Source: Prolixibacteraceae bacterium
Lineage (GTDB): Bacteria; Bacteroidota; Bacteroidia; Bacteroidales; Prolixibacteraceae
NCBI GenBank assembly: GCA_027858145.1
Contig: JAQIDF010000274.1
Coordinates: 1-5,887, forward strand
DNA length: 5,887 nt
Reading direction: 5' to 3'
Position numbers and translations under genes: made by a program. Under the pieces are notes generated by a model. The model did not search any database. It was not told where the DNA came from and saw only the letters and a list, made by a program, of their open reading frames with translations. Every line of letters starts with the position of its first letter. Position 1 is the first letter of the stretch. Below, in pieces: positions 1 to 5,887 of this stretch.

Positions 1-1284
1 GATCAGTTTTCAGATTATGCAATATTATACCGCACCAATGCACAATCACGAATTTTTGAAGAGCAACTACGCAAACTCAACCTCCCTTATAAAATCTTCG
101 GGGGCTTATCGTTTTACGAGCGGAAAGAGATTAAGGACATTTTGGCTTATTTTCGTATTACGGTTAACAGCAGCGACAACGAAGCCTTAAAGCGGACAAT
201 AAACTACCCGGCACGTGGCATTGGGCAAACCACACAAACAAAAATTGAACAAAAAGCTAACGAAGAAGGCGTAAGCATGTGGGAAGTCATTACTAATCCT
301 GACAGCTACCCCGCTGGCCTCAACAAAGGCACCCTCACTAAGATTGAGAAATTTATAACACTAATTAATAGTTTCAAACAGCAACTAATTGAAAATTCGG
401 CTTATGAAATTGCATTAACCATAGCGCGGCAATCGGGGCTTACCGATGAATTGTATAAAGATAAGACAACCGAAAACCTCAGTAAATTCGAAAACATACA
501 GGAATTGCTTAACGCTATTCAGGATTTCTCAATTAACGCTTTAGAAGAAGGACGTCCGAATAAACTTGAGAGTTACCTGGAAGAAGTTGCACTTATTACC
601 AACCTCGACACCGAAACAGAAGAAGACAAGAATAAAATCACACTAATGACGGTACATTCGGCCAAGGGGCTCGAATTTAAGAATGTATTCATTGTTGGTG
701 TTGAAGAAAACGTTTTTCCTTCTAATTTCTCTGGTGTGCTTACCCCTGAAAACCTGGAAGAAGAACGCCGCTTGTTTTATGTAGCACTTACACGCGCCAT
801 GAACAATGCATGGGTTTCTTTTGCGCGTCAGCGCTACCGTTATGGCCAGTTAATGTTTGGTGAACCCAGCCGTTTCATTGGAGAAATCGATGACAACTAT
901 GTAGTATTGCCCGACAATCTGAACATGCCGTCTTTCCTCGACGAACCAGATGGAAACGACATGTTTAACCGGCAACGTCGTCAGCAATCAACAACAAAAA
1001 ATCCGATGACACCGCCCCGCCGTACAGCAACACCAAATTCATCGAAACCACAACTTTCGAACCGGCTTACAAAACTTAAACAAGCACAAGGCAGGCCTGC
1101 ATTTCAGGCCGATGACCCAACAAAAGTACAAATCGGTGTTACGGTTGAGCATCAGCGATTCGGGCGCGGTAAGGTTATCGACATGGAAGGCGATGGCCCC
1201 AACAAAAAAGCAATTGTGCTGTTTAGCAATGCCGGGCGAAAACAATTACTTTTAAAATTCGCACGTCTAAAGGTTGTAAATTAG
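1..1284 (+). CDS. uvrD: UvrD/PcrA-type superfamily 1 DNA helicase, C-terminal part (5' end outside window)
   Basis: This is an ATP-dependent 3'-5' DNA helicase acting in nucleotide excision repair, mismatch repair and replication-fork maintenance. The frame is open from base 1, so the gene starts before the window; the TTG at 142 is an internal leucine, not a start. The visible 427 residues are roughly the last 55% of a usual 750-800-residue protein. Counting from the first codon, motif IV is YAILYRTNAQSR (about residues 6-17), followed by GGLSFYERKEIKD. Motif V is TVHSAKGLEF (217-226), and motif VI is EEERRLFYVALTRA (253-266), which carries the arginine that contacts ATP. A basic, polar, probably disordered linker (about 315-375) leads to a compact domain (about 376-427) with VEHQRFGRGKVI. 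That domain matches the Tudor-like C-terminal domain which binds RNA polymerase in PcrA and UvrD. The Walker A and B motifs would lie upstream and cannot be checked. PcrA is an equally valid name. Family assignment is firm. Confidence 0.95.
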   Translation, partial: DQFSDYAILYRTNAQSRIFEEQLRKLNLPYKIFGGLSFYERKEIKDILAYFRITVNSSDNEALKRTINYPARGIGQTTQTKIEQKANEEGVSMWEVITNPDSYPAGLNKGTLTKIEKFITLINSFKQQLIENSAYEIALTIARQSGLTDELYKDKTTENLSKFENIQELLNAIQDFSINALEEGRPNKLESYLEEVALITNLDTETEEDKNKITLMTVHSAKGLEFKNVFIVGVEENVFPSNFSGVLTPENLEEERRLFYVALTRAMNNAWVSFARQRYRYGQLMFGEPSRFIGEIDDNYVVLPDNLNMPSFLDEPDGNDMFNRQRRQQSTTKNPMTPPRRTATPNSSKPQLSNRLTKLKQAQGRPAFQADDPTKVQIGVTVEHQRFGRGKVIDMEGDGPNKKAIVLFSNAGRKQLLLKFARLKVVN

Positions 1285-1310
1285 CAAAAACAACACAATT
1301 TTTTTATCTT

Positions 1311-1331
1311 TATATTTGTTTATTAAATTTG
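1311..1331 (+). promoter_or_regulatory. Candidate Bacteroidota-type promoter -7 boxes for the DUF4290-murA-tlpA cluster
   Basis: Two matches to the Bacteroidota -7 consensus TAnnTTTG lie in the gap after the helicase gene: TATATTTG at 1311-1318 and TAAATTTG at 1324-1331. The second would start transcription near 1338, leaving a leader of about 75 bases before the ATG at 1415. Neither has a clear TTG -33 element at the usual distance, and the region is AT-rich, so chance matches are possible. Position between two genes and the cluster layout downstream favour a promoter here. Confidence 0.35.
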
Positions 1332-1414
1332 CACAGCTTCGTTGGCAGGATTATTTGAATTCCTAACCTTCAAAAGCTTACATAAAACAAAATTTCTACT
1401 TTAATACAATATCG

Positions 1415-2020
1415 ATGGATTACAACTCGAACAGAAAAAAACTGATAATGCCAGAATATGGCAGAAATATCCAAAACATGGTTGACCACGCGGTTTCACT
1501 AGAAAACCGTGAAGAACGTCAACGTGCAGCTCAAGCTATCATCGACGTGATGGGGAACCTGTATCCCTATCTGCGCGACATCGATGATTTCAAACATAAA
1601 CTCTGGGATCACATTGCAATCATGTCAGAATTTAAACTAGACATCGACTTCCCATACGACCCGCCATCACCGGCTATGCTTAACGAAATCCCAAAACCCA
1701 TTCCATATAAATCTGGCAGATTTAAATACCGGCATTACGGTGCTTTGGTACAGGATATGATTAAAAAAACCATCGAATTTGAAGAAGGCCCTGAAAAGGA
1801 ATCGCTGATTCAGATGCTTGCCAATCATATGAAAAAATGCTACCTCAACTGGAATAAGGAATATGTTGATGACGAAAAAATCATGGTCGATTTCAACGAG
1901 TTGTCAAAAGGTGAAATTGATGTGCCCGAGGACTTTCAGCTTAAAGAGACAAAAGACTTGATTTACCGTAAGAAAAAACAACAAAACACCGGGGGTAAAA
2001 GGCAGCCAAGAAAAAGATAG
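1415..2020 (+). CDS. DUF4290 family protein of unknown function
   Basis: This 201-residue protein is recognised by its N-terminal pattern, YNSNRKKLIMPEYGRNIQNMV (residues 3-23, shown only as a guide), and by later conserved blocks: LYPYLRD (about 49-55), KLWDHIAIMSEF (about 62-73) and DFPYDPP (about 78-84). These match DUF4290, which I know only from Bacteroidota and for which I know no function. It looks soluble: no signal peptide or membrane segment is visible, and much of it reads as amphipathic helix. The C-terminus is strongly basic (RKKKQQ, then RQPRKR), which could bind nucleic acid or an acidic surface, but that is inference. The ATG at 1415 is chosen over the in-frame ATG at 1448 because the family's conserved block begins before the latter. 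No Shine-Dalgarno is visible. It ends 27 bases before murA, so the two are probably co-transcribed. Confidence 0.9.
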   Translation: MDYNSNRKKLIMPEYGRNIQNMVDHAVSLENREERQRAAQAIIDVMGNLYPYLRDIDDFKHKLWDHIAIMSEFKLDIDFPYDPPSPAMLNEIPKPIPYKSGRFKYRHYGALVQDMIKKTIEFEEGPEKESLIQMLANHMKKCYLNWNKEYVDDEKIMVDFNELSKGEIDVPEDFQLKETKDLIYRKKKQQNTGGKRQPRKR

Positions 2021-2047
2021 TTCAAACTAAATCAACAAAAGCTTCAT

Positions 2048-3355
2048 ATGTCTAGTTTCGTAATTGAAGGGGGTAAGCGCCTTCACGGAGAGCTTCAGCC
2101 ACAAGGTGCAAAAAATGAAGCGCTACAGGTTATTTGCGCCGTACTTTTAACTTCCAAAGAAGTAACCATAAAGAACATTCCCGAAATAAGGGACGTGCTT
2201 CATTTAATTGATATTCTTCGCGTTCTGGGTGTTTCAATAAAGAAAAACGGGGAAAGAAATTATACTTTTTGTGCAAAAAATGTTGATCCCGAAATCCTGA
2301 AAACTGAAAAATTCAATAAAATTGCAGCAAGCCTTAGAGGTTCGGTTATGATACTGGGGCCAATGCTTTCTCGTTTCGGGTACGGATTTGTGCCCCAACC
2401 CGGTGGTGACAAAATCGGACGTCGCAGGCTCGACACCCATTTTATTGGTTTTGAAAAAATGGGGGCTAAATTTATTTTCGATGCGGAGGAAAACGTGTAT
2501 GAAATATCAGGTAAAAACCTGAAAGGATGCTACATGTTGCTGGAGGAAGCCTCCGTAACCGGAACAGCAAACCTTTTAATGGCATCGGTAATGGCAGAAG
2601 GCACAACAACCCTTTACAATGCTGCCTGCGAACCTTACATCCAGCAACTTTGTAAAATGCTCATTTCAATGGGGGCCGAAATTAGCGGCATCGGTTCAAA
2701 CCTGTTAACGATAAATGGTGTGAAAAACCTGAAAGGCTGCACCCATACCATAGCCCCTGACATGATTGAGGTTGGCAGCTTTATTGGACTTGCAGCTGTT
2801 ACAAAATCTGAGATCACCATTAAAAACGTAAACTACGACCAACTCGGAATAATTCCTGATCAGTTTAAACGTCTGGGCATACAAATCGAAAAGATAGGTA
2901 ACGATATTTTTATTCCGCATCACGAAAACTATCAAATTGAAAATTTTATTGATGGTTCAATTATGACCATTGCCGACGCACCATGGCCGGGACTCACACC
3001 TGACTTGCTTAGTGTTTTTTTGGTTGTGGCAACACAAGCAAAAGGAAGTGTACTCATTCACCAAAAAATGTTTGAAAGCCGCTTGTTCTTTGTTGATAAA
3101 CTAATTGATATGGGGGCACAAATTATTCTTTGCGACCCGCACCGAGCAACAGTAATAGGCCTAAACCACGAACATCAACTTAAAGGCACAACCATGAGTT
3201 CGCCCGACATCAGGGCTGGTGTTGCCTTACTTATTGCCGCCCTGTCGGCCAAAGGCACCAGTACGATTTACAACATTGAACAAATCGACCGTGGATACGA
3301 AGATATAAGCACACGACTCAATAAAATTGGTGCTAACATAAAACGAGTTGACTAA
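2048..3355 (+). CDS. murA: UDP-N-acetylglucosamine 1-carboxyvinyltransferase (MurA)
   Basis: MurA transfers enolpyruvate from phosphoenolpyruvate to UDP-N-acetylglucosamine in the cytoplasm, the first committed step of peptidoglycan synthesis. The 435 residues span the whole EPSP-synthase-like fold (E. coli MurA has 419). Visible active-site residues, aligned by eye to E. coli, are Lys22-Asn23 in GAKNE, Arg97 in SLRGS, Arg126 and Asp129 in IGRRRLD, Asp319 in GLTPD (E. coli Asp305), Arg389 in DIRAG (Arg371) and Arg415 in IDRGYE (Arg397). The residue matching E. coli Cys115, the target of fosfomycin, is Asp121 (codon 2408-2410). Aspartate there is known from other bacteria to keep activity and give fosfomycin insensitivity. 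The ATG at 2048 fits the family N-terminus SFVIEGG; no Shine-Dalgarno is visible. It sits between the DUF4290 gene (27-base gap) and a tlpA-like gene (22-base gap), on the same strand. Confidence 0.97.
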   Translation: MSSFVIEGGKRLHGELQPQGAKNEALQVICAVLLTSKEVTIKNIPEIRDVLHLIDILRVLGVSIKKNGERNYTFCAKNVDPEILKTEKFNKIAASLRGSVMILGPMLSRFGYGFVPQPGGDKIGRRRLDTHFIGFEKMGAKFIFDAEENVYEISGKNLKGCYMLLEEASVTGTANLLMASVMAEGTTTLYNAACEPYIQQLCKMLISMGAEISGIGSNLLTINGVKNLKGCTHTIAPDMIEVGSFIGLAAVTKSEITIKNVNYDQLGIIPDQFKRLGIQIEKIGNDIFIPHHENYQIENFIDGSIMTIADAPWPGLTPDLLSVFLVVATQAKGSVLIHQKMFESRLFFVDKLIDMGAQIILCDPHRATVIGLNHEHQLKGTTMSSPDIRAGVALLIAALSAKGTSTIYNIEQIDRGYEDISTRLNKIGANIKRVD

Positions 3356-3377
3356 ATAAAACATTATAATTTATCAA

Positions 3378-3902
3378 ATGAGAACAATTAGCATCGTATT
3401 ACTATTACTCCTGGCATTCAGCGTAAAAGGGAATGACCCTCAGGACGCTAAAGTTGGCATCAACATTAACAACAAAGCCCCAAATATCATAGAGGAAAGC
3501 CCCAACGGAACAAACTATGAACTATACGACCTGAAAGGCAAACTGGTGCTTATTGATTTTTGGGCATCGTGGTGTGGCCCATGTCGACATGAAAACCCAA
3601 ACATTGTTGCCAACTATGAAAAATATAAAAACAAAAAATTTACCAATGGTGACGGATTTACGGTTTTTAGCGTATCACTCGATCAAAACAAAAATCGCTG
3701 GACAAATGCCATAGAGCAAGACAGCCTGATATGGCCATACCATGTCAGCGATCTCAAAGGATGGTATGCCGAGCATGCTAAAACATACCACGTAAATAGT
3801 ATTCCTTCAAGTTTTCTAATCAATGGAGACGGTATTATTATTGCCAAAAACTTACGTGGCCCAATGCTTAACAAAAAACTTGAAATGCTGTTGGAAAAAT
3901 AA
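3378..3902 (+). CDS. Secreted TlpA/ResA-like thioredoxin-fold protein
   Basis: This is a 174-residue thiol-disulfide oxidoreductase of the TlpA/ResA/AhpC-TSA group, probably acting in the periplasm. Residues 1 to about 18 form a signal peptide: MRT, then a run of hydrophobic residues, then SVKG-ND as a plausible signal peptidase I site. No lipobox cysteine is present, so it is probably not a lipoprotein. The thioredoxin core begins with IDFWASWCGPC; the active site is Cys66-Gly-Pro-Cys69. The cis-proline that faces the active site is Pro143 in NSIPSSFLI. FSVSLDQNKNRWTNAI (about 97-112) is the insert typical of TlpA/ResA-type proteins. Only these two cysteines are present. Members of this group reduce disulfides in exported proteins or in cytochrome c maturation; the client here is unknown. 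It starts 22 bases after murA without a recognisable Shine-Dalgarno and is probably the last gene of that transcript. Confidence 0.92.
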   Translation: MRTISIVLLLLLAFSVKGNDPQDAKVGININNKAPNIIEESPNGTNYELYDLKGKLVLIDFWASWCGPCRHENPNIVANYEKYKNKKFTNGDGFTVFSVSLDQNKNRWTNAIEQDSLIWPYHVSDLKGWYAEHAKTYHVNSIPSSFLINGDGIIIAKNLRGPMLNKKLEMLLEK

Positions 3903-3908
3903 TATTTC

Positions 3909-3933
3909 TTTTGATCAGGAACTGTCATCAAAA
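3909..3933 (+). terminator. Weak hairpin just after the tlpA-like gene, possible terminator
   Basis: TTTTGAT at 3909-3915 pairs perfectly with ATCAAAA at 3927-3933 across an 11-base loop, starting seven bases after the stop codon. The stem is seven pairs with only one G-C, and what follows is TCTGTCTGTTT rather than a clean T-run. Its place between two transcription units suits a terminator, but its predicted stability is low and it could be chance in AT-rich DNA. Confidence 0.25.
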
Positions 3934-3972
3934 TCTGTCTGTTTCCGCAAAATGCAACTTAGCATCAATATT

Positions 3973-4026
3973 TGTCATAAAACATTGCTATAAAAATGCC
4001 AATATGACACATAAGAACATTTGGCA
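3973..4026. repeat. Two interleaved inverted repeats upstream of grpE, possible operator
   Basis: TGTCATA at 3973-3979 is mirrored by TATGACA at 4003-4009 (23-base spacer), and TGCCAA at 3997-4002 is mirrored by TTGGCA at 4021-4026 (18-base spacer). The arms are exact. The left arm of the second repeat lies inside the spacer of the first, so as RNA the two could not form as simple nested hairpins. They end about 40 bases before the grpE start codon, where a heat-shock operator could sit. The sequence is not the CIRCE element bound by HrcA. The role is inferred from position only. Confidence 0.3.
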
Positions 4027-4043
4027 AAATATTTGTAATTTCG
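4022..4043 (+). promoter_or_regulatory. Candidate promoter for grpE-dnaJ
   Basis: TAATTTCG at 4036-4043 matches the Bacteroidota -7 consensus TAnnTTTG with one mismatch and would start transcription near 4050, about 18 bases before the grpE ATG. No TTG lies at the normal -33 distance; the nearest, at 4021-4023, is too close. The same stretch also resembles a sigma-54 site: TGGCAA (4022-4027), five bases, then TTGTA (4033-4037). Only one of these readings, or neither, need be right. Confidence 0.3.
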
Positions 4044-4067
4044 TGCCGCATATAAAAACAGAAAAAC

Positions 4068-4691
4068 ATGGCAGAAAAAGATAAAAACACCAAAGCAAAA
4101 GAAAAAGAAGTGAAAGATAAAAATATTGATATCAAAAAAGAGAATCCAGATATCAAATCCAAAGAAGAAAACGAAGAATCCTCAAAAGAGAAAAGTGGCA
4201 ACTCTAAAAAGTCAAACAAGGCAAAAAAGCAGAAGGACAGCGAAAAAATAAAAGAACTGGAAGAGGCTATCGACCAAAAAAACGACCAGTTCATTCGCTT
4301 GCAGGCTGAATTTGACAACTACAGAAGACGTACGCTCAAAGAAAAAATGGAACTTACAAAATCAGCCGGTGAGAGCTTGCTGATTAATATTCTTCCAATT
4401 GTTGACGACTTTGAACGTGCATTAGATTCAATAAAAGAATCTGACAAAAACGATCCAGTCAAAATGGGGCTTGACCTGATATATAAAAGATTTGTTGATT
4501 TTCTTAACCAAAATAGCATAAAAGAAATTGAAGCCACAGGACAGGAATTCGACACAGATCTGCACGAAGCAATTACTAAAATACCTGCCCCATCTGATGA
4601 TTTGAAGGGTAAAATCGTTGATGTAGTGCAAAAAGGCTATATGCTTAACGATAAGGTAATTCGCTATGCTAAAGTTGTAATAGGAGAATAA
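4068..4691 (+). CDS. grpE: GrpE, nucleotide-exchange factor for DnaK
   Basis: GrpE is the cytoplasmic co-chaperone that releases ADP from DnaK so that a new ATP can bind, and it also senses temperature. Of 207 residues, the first 60 or so are a very charged tail (about 20 lysines with many Glu and Asp) that looks disordered. A long helix follows, about 58-108, expected to form the dimeric coiled coil, with the family motif LQAEFDNYRRR at 78-88. ILPIVDDFERAL (about 108-119) belongs to the four-helix bundle. The beta domain that inserts into DnaK runs from about 150 to 207, with FDTDLHEAI (161-169) and VVQKGYMLNDKVIRYAKV (about 186-203). The start at 4068 has an A-rich leader and no Shine-Dalgarno. 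It ends 20 bases before dnaJ, so both should be on one transcript. dnaK itself is not in the window. Confidence 0.97.
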   Translation: MAEKDKNTKAKEKEVKDKNIDIKKENPDIKSKEENEESSKEKSGNSKKSNKAKKQKDSEKIKELEEAIDQKNDQFIRLQAEFDNYRRRTLKEKMELTKSAGESLLINILPIVDDFERALDSIKESDKNDPVKMGLDLIYKRFVDFLNQNSIKEIEATGQEFDTDLHEAITKIPAPSDDLKGKIVDVVQKGYMLNDKVIRYAKVVIGE

Positions 4692-4700
4692 AAAAAACTG

Positions 4701-4707
4701 AAGGAGG
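4701..4707 (+). promoter_or_regulatory. Strong Shine-Dalgarno sequence of dnaJ
   Basis: AAGGAGG lies four bases before the dnaJ ATG at 4712 and confirms that start. It is a perfect complement to the 16S rRNA 3' end, and it is the only convincing one in the window: the other four visible starts have none. That stands out because Bacteroidota genes usually start without one. Confidence 0.85.
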
Positions 4708-4711
4708 AATA

Positions 4712-5875
4712 ATGAGCAAACGCGATTACTACGAAATACTGGAAATTTCAAAAGATGCATCAGCCGACGAAATAAAAAAAGCTTATCGAAAGAAAGCGCT
4801 TCGATATCACCCGGATAAAAACCCTGATGATAAAGAATCTGAAGAAAAATTTAAAGAAGCGGCTGAAGCATATGAAGTTTTGAGCAGCGCTGAAAAGAAA
4901 CAACGTTACGATCAGTTCGGCCATTCCGGAATGAATGGTGCATCAGGATTCAGCGGACAAAACATGGATATGGACGACATCTTCTCGATGTTCGGAGATA
5001 TCTTCGGAGGCCATTTTGGAGGAGGCGGCTTTGGCGGCTTCGGTGGTTTTAGTGGCGGAGGACACAGCCGCAGGCAACGTGTTGCTAAAGGCCAAAACCT
5101 CAGAGTGAAAGTTAAGCTATCGCTCAAAGAAATTGTAAATGGTGCCGAAAAAAGAATTAAAGTAAAAAAATACACCAAGTGTTCTAGCTGTAATGGTAGC
5201 GGAGCTCAGGATAATTCCTTCTCAACCTGTTCAACTTGCAATGGGGCAGGACAGGTCACCAGGGTATCAAACACTTTCCTTGGTCAAATGCAAACAACCT
5301 CAGCTTGCCCAACTTGCGGAGGCGAAGGTAAAATCATAACAAATAAATGTACTTCGTGTTACGGTGAGGGTATTGTTAAAGGAGAGGAAGTTATATCTAT
5401 TAACATTCCGGCAGGAGTTGGTGAAGGCATGCAACTATCGATGAGCGGTAAAGGAAACGCTGCCCGCAGGGGTGGAATAAACGGAGACCTCATCGTTGTA
5501 ATTGAGGAAGAAGAACACCCCGATCTTATCCGTGATGATAGTGATTTAATTTACAATTTATTCCTGAGCCTACCAGAATTGGCTCTCGGTACAACAGCCG
5601 AAATACCTACTGTTGAAAGTAAAGTAAAGGTGAAAATCGATGCCGGCACACAACCTGAAAAAATTCTTCGATTAAGAGGCAAAGGCATTCCCGATATCAA
5701 TGGCTATGGCCGCGGCGACTTACTTGTTCGCATCCATTCATGGGTGCCAAACAAGCTTGATAATGAAGAGAAAAAATTGCTCGAAAAACTGGGTACCATG
5801 CCCAATTTTCAGGAATACCCCAATAAAAACTCGAGTAAAAGGGAATTTTTCAAGAAAATGAAAGACATATTTTGA
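4712..5875 (+). CDS. dnaJ: DnaJ (Hsp40), J-domain co-chaperone of DnaK
   Basis: DnaJ binds unfolded proteins in the cytoplasm, delivers them to DnaK and stimulates its ATPase. The 387 residues have the full class A layout (E. coli DnaJ has 376). The J domain covers about 1-70, with the DnaK-activating HPD at 33-35 (RYHPDK). A Gly/Phe-rich linker follows, about 71-118, including GDIFGGHFGGGGFGGFGGF. The zinc-binding domain has four intact CxxCxGxG repeats: CSSCNGSG (157), CSTCNGAG (173), CPTCGGEG (199) and CTSCYGEG (213), enough for two zinc ions. The substrate-binding and dimerisation domains fill the rest, with INIPAGVGEGMQL, LRLRGKGIPDINGYGRGDLLV and VRIHSWVP as typical blocks. The stop TGA is at 5873-5875, so the gene is complete. 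It is probably co-transcribed with grpE from upstream of 4068, and its strong ribosome-binding site suggests separate translational control or higher output. Confidence 0.98.
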   Translation: MSKRDYYEILEISKDASADEIKKAYRKKALRYHPDKNPDDKESEEKFKEAAEAYEVLSSAEKKQRYDQFGHSGMNGASGFSGQNMDMDDIFSMFGDIFGGHFGGGGFGGFGGFSGGGHSRRQRVAKGQNLRVKVKLSLKEIVNGAEKRIKVKKYTKCSSCNGSGAQDNSFSTCSTCNGAGQVTRVSNTFLGQMQTTSACPTCGGEGKIITNKCTSCYGEGIVKGEEVISINIPAGVGEGMQLSMSGKGNAARRGGINGDLIVVIEEEEHPDLIRDDSDLIYNLFLSLPELALGTTAEIPTVESKVKVKIDAGTQPEKILRLRGKGIPDINGYGRGDLLVRIHSWVPNKLDNEEKKLLEKLGTMPNFQEYPNKNSSKREFFKKMKDIF

Positions 5876-5887
5876 TTAAAATAAACA

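Noticed and set aside
142..1284. Reading the helicase segment as a complete 380-residue gene starting at TTG 142
   Set aside because: The frame is open back to base 1 and the upstream codons encode conserved helicase motif IV, so the gene is cut by the window edge.
1286..1305. Terminator after the helicase gene (A-tract followed by a T7 run)
   Set aside because: Only A-T pairs could form the stem and there is no G-C core, so it is not a convincing intrinsic terminator.
3959..3990. CIRCE-like element (HrcA operator) before grpE: TTAGCA with TGCTA downstream
   Set aside because: TAGCA (3960-3964) and TGCTA (3986-3990) are 21 bases apart, not the 15 implied by CIRCE, and the inner CTC/GAG bases are missing.
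3965..4318. Minus-strand open frame of 117 codons opposite the grpE start
   Set aside because: It is the Ser/Phe-rich mirror of the Lys/Glu-rich grpE tail, resembles no known family and overlaps a certain gene.
4912..5178. Minus-strand open frame with a Pro/Lys-rich stretch
   Set aside because: It is the reverse complement of the Gly/Phe codons of dnaJ; the apparent repeat comes from that low-complexity linker.
1..5887. A novel defence, mobile or biosynthetic system
   Set aside because: All six genes belong to recognisable families, five with housekeeping or standard envelope roles, and no repeats, integrase, transposase or composition break is visible.

Overview
The window is ordinary housekeeping DNA from a member of the Bacteroidota. 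Four things point there: the second gene is a DUF4290 protein, a family I know only from that phylum; MurA has the PGG-D-KIGRRRLDTH active-site loop typical of the phylum; most genes lack a Shine-Dalgarno sequence and have A-rich leaders; and TAnnTTTG-like -7 boxes occur between genes. The AT-leaning composition and gene order would suit a Bacteroidales/Marinilabiliales-type or Cytophaga/Flavobacteria-type genome, but I cannot place it below phylum. All six genes lie on the + strand and together fill nearly the whole window.

Layout. Bases 1-1284 hold the C-terminal part of a UvrD/PcrA superfamily 1 DNA helicase, whose N-terminal ATPase half lies before the window. A 130-base gap with two TAnnTTTG-like boxes follows. 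Next comes a tight cluster, probably one transcript: the DUF4290 gene (1415-2020), murA (2048-3355, first committed step of peptidoglycan synthesis) and a small secreted TlpA-type thioredoxin-fold protein (3378-3902), with gaps of 27 and 22 bases. A 165-base gap (3903-4067) holds a weak hairpin and several inverted repeats. It precedes a chaperone operon: grpE (4068-4691), then dnaJ (4712-5875), which is complete and ends 12 bases before the window does.

Function. The helicase serves DNA repair and replication. The DUF4290-murA-tlpA cluster concerns the cell envelope, at least for murA and the exported thioredoxin. GrpE and DnaJ are the nucleotide-exchange factor and J-domain co-chaperone of DnaK, which is not in the window.

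I found no mobile element, CRISPR array, RNA gene, phage gene or plausible new multi-gene system. The points most worth a second look are the aspartate in MurA at the fosfomycin-target cysteine position, the single strong Shine-Dalgarno in front of dnaJ, and the inverted repeats upstream of grpE.
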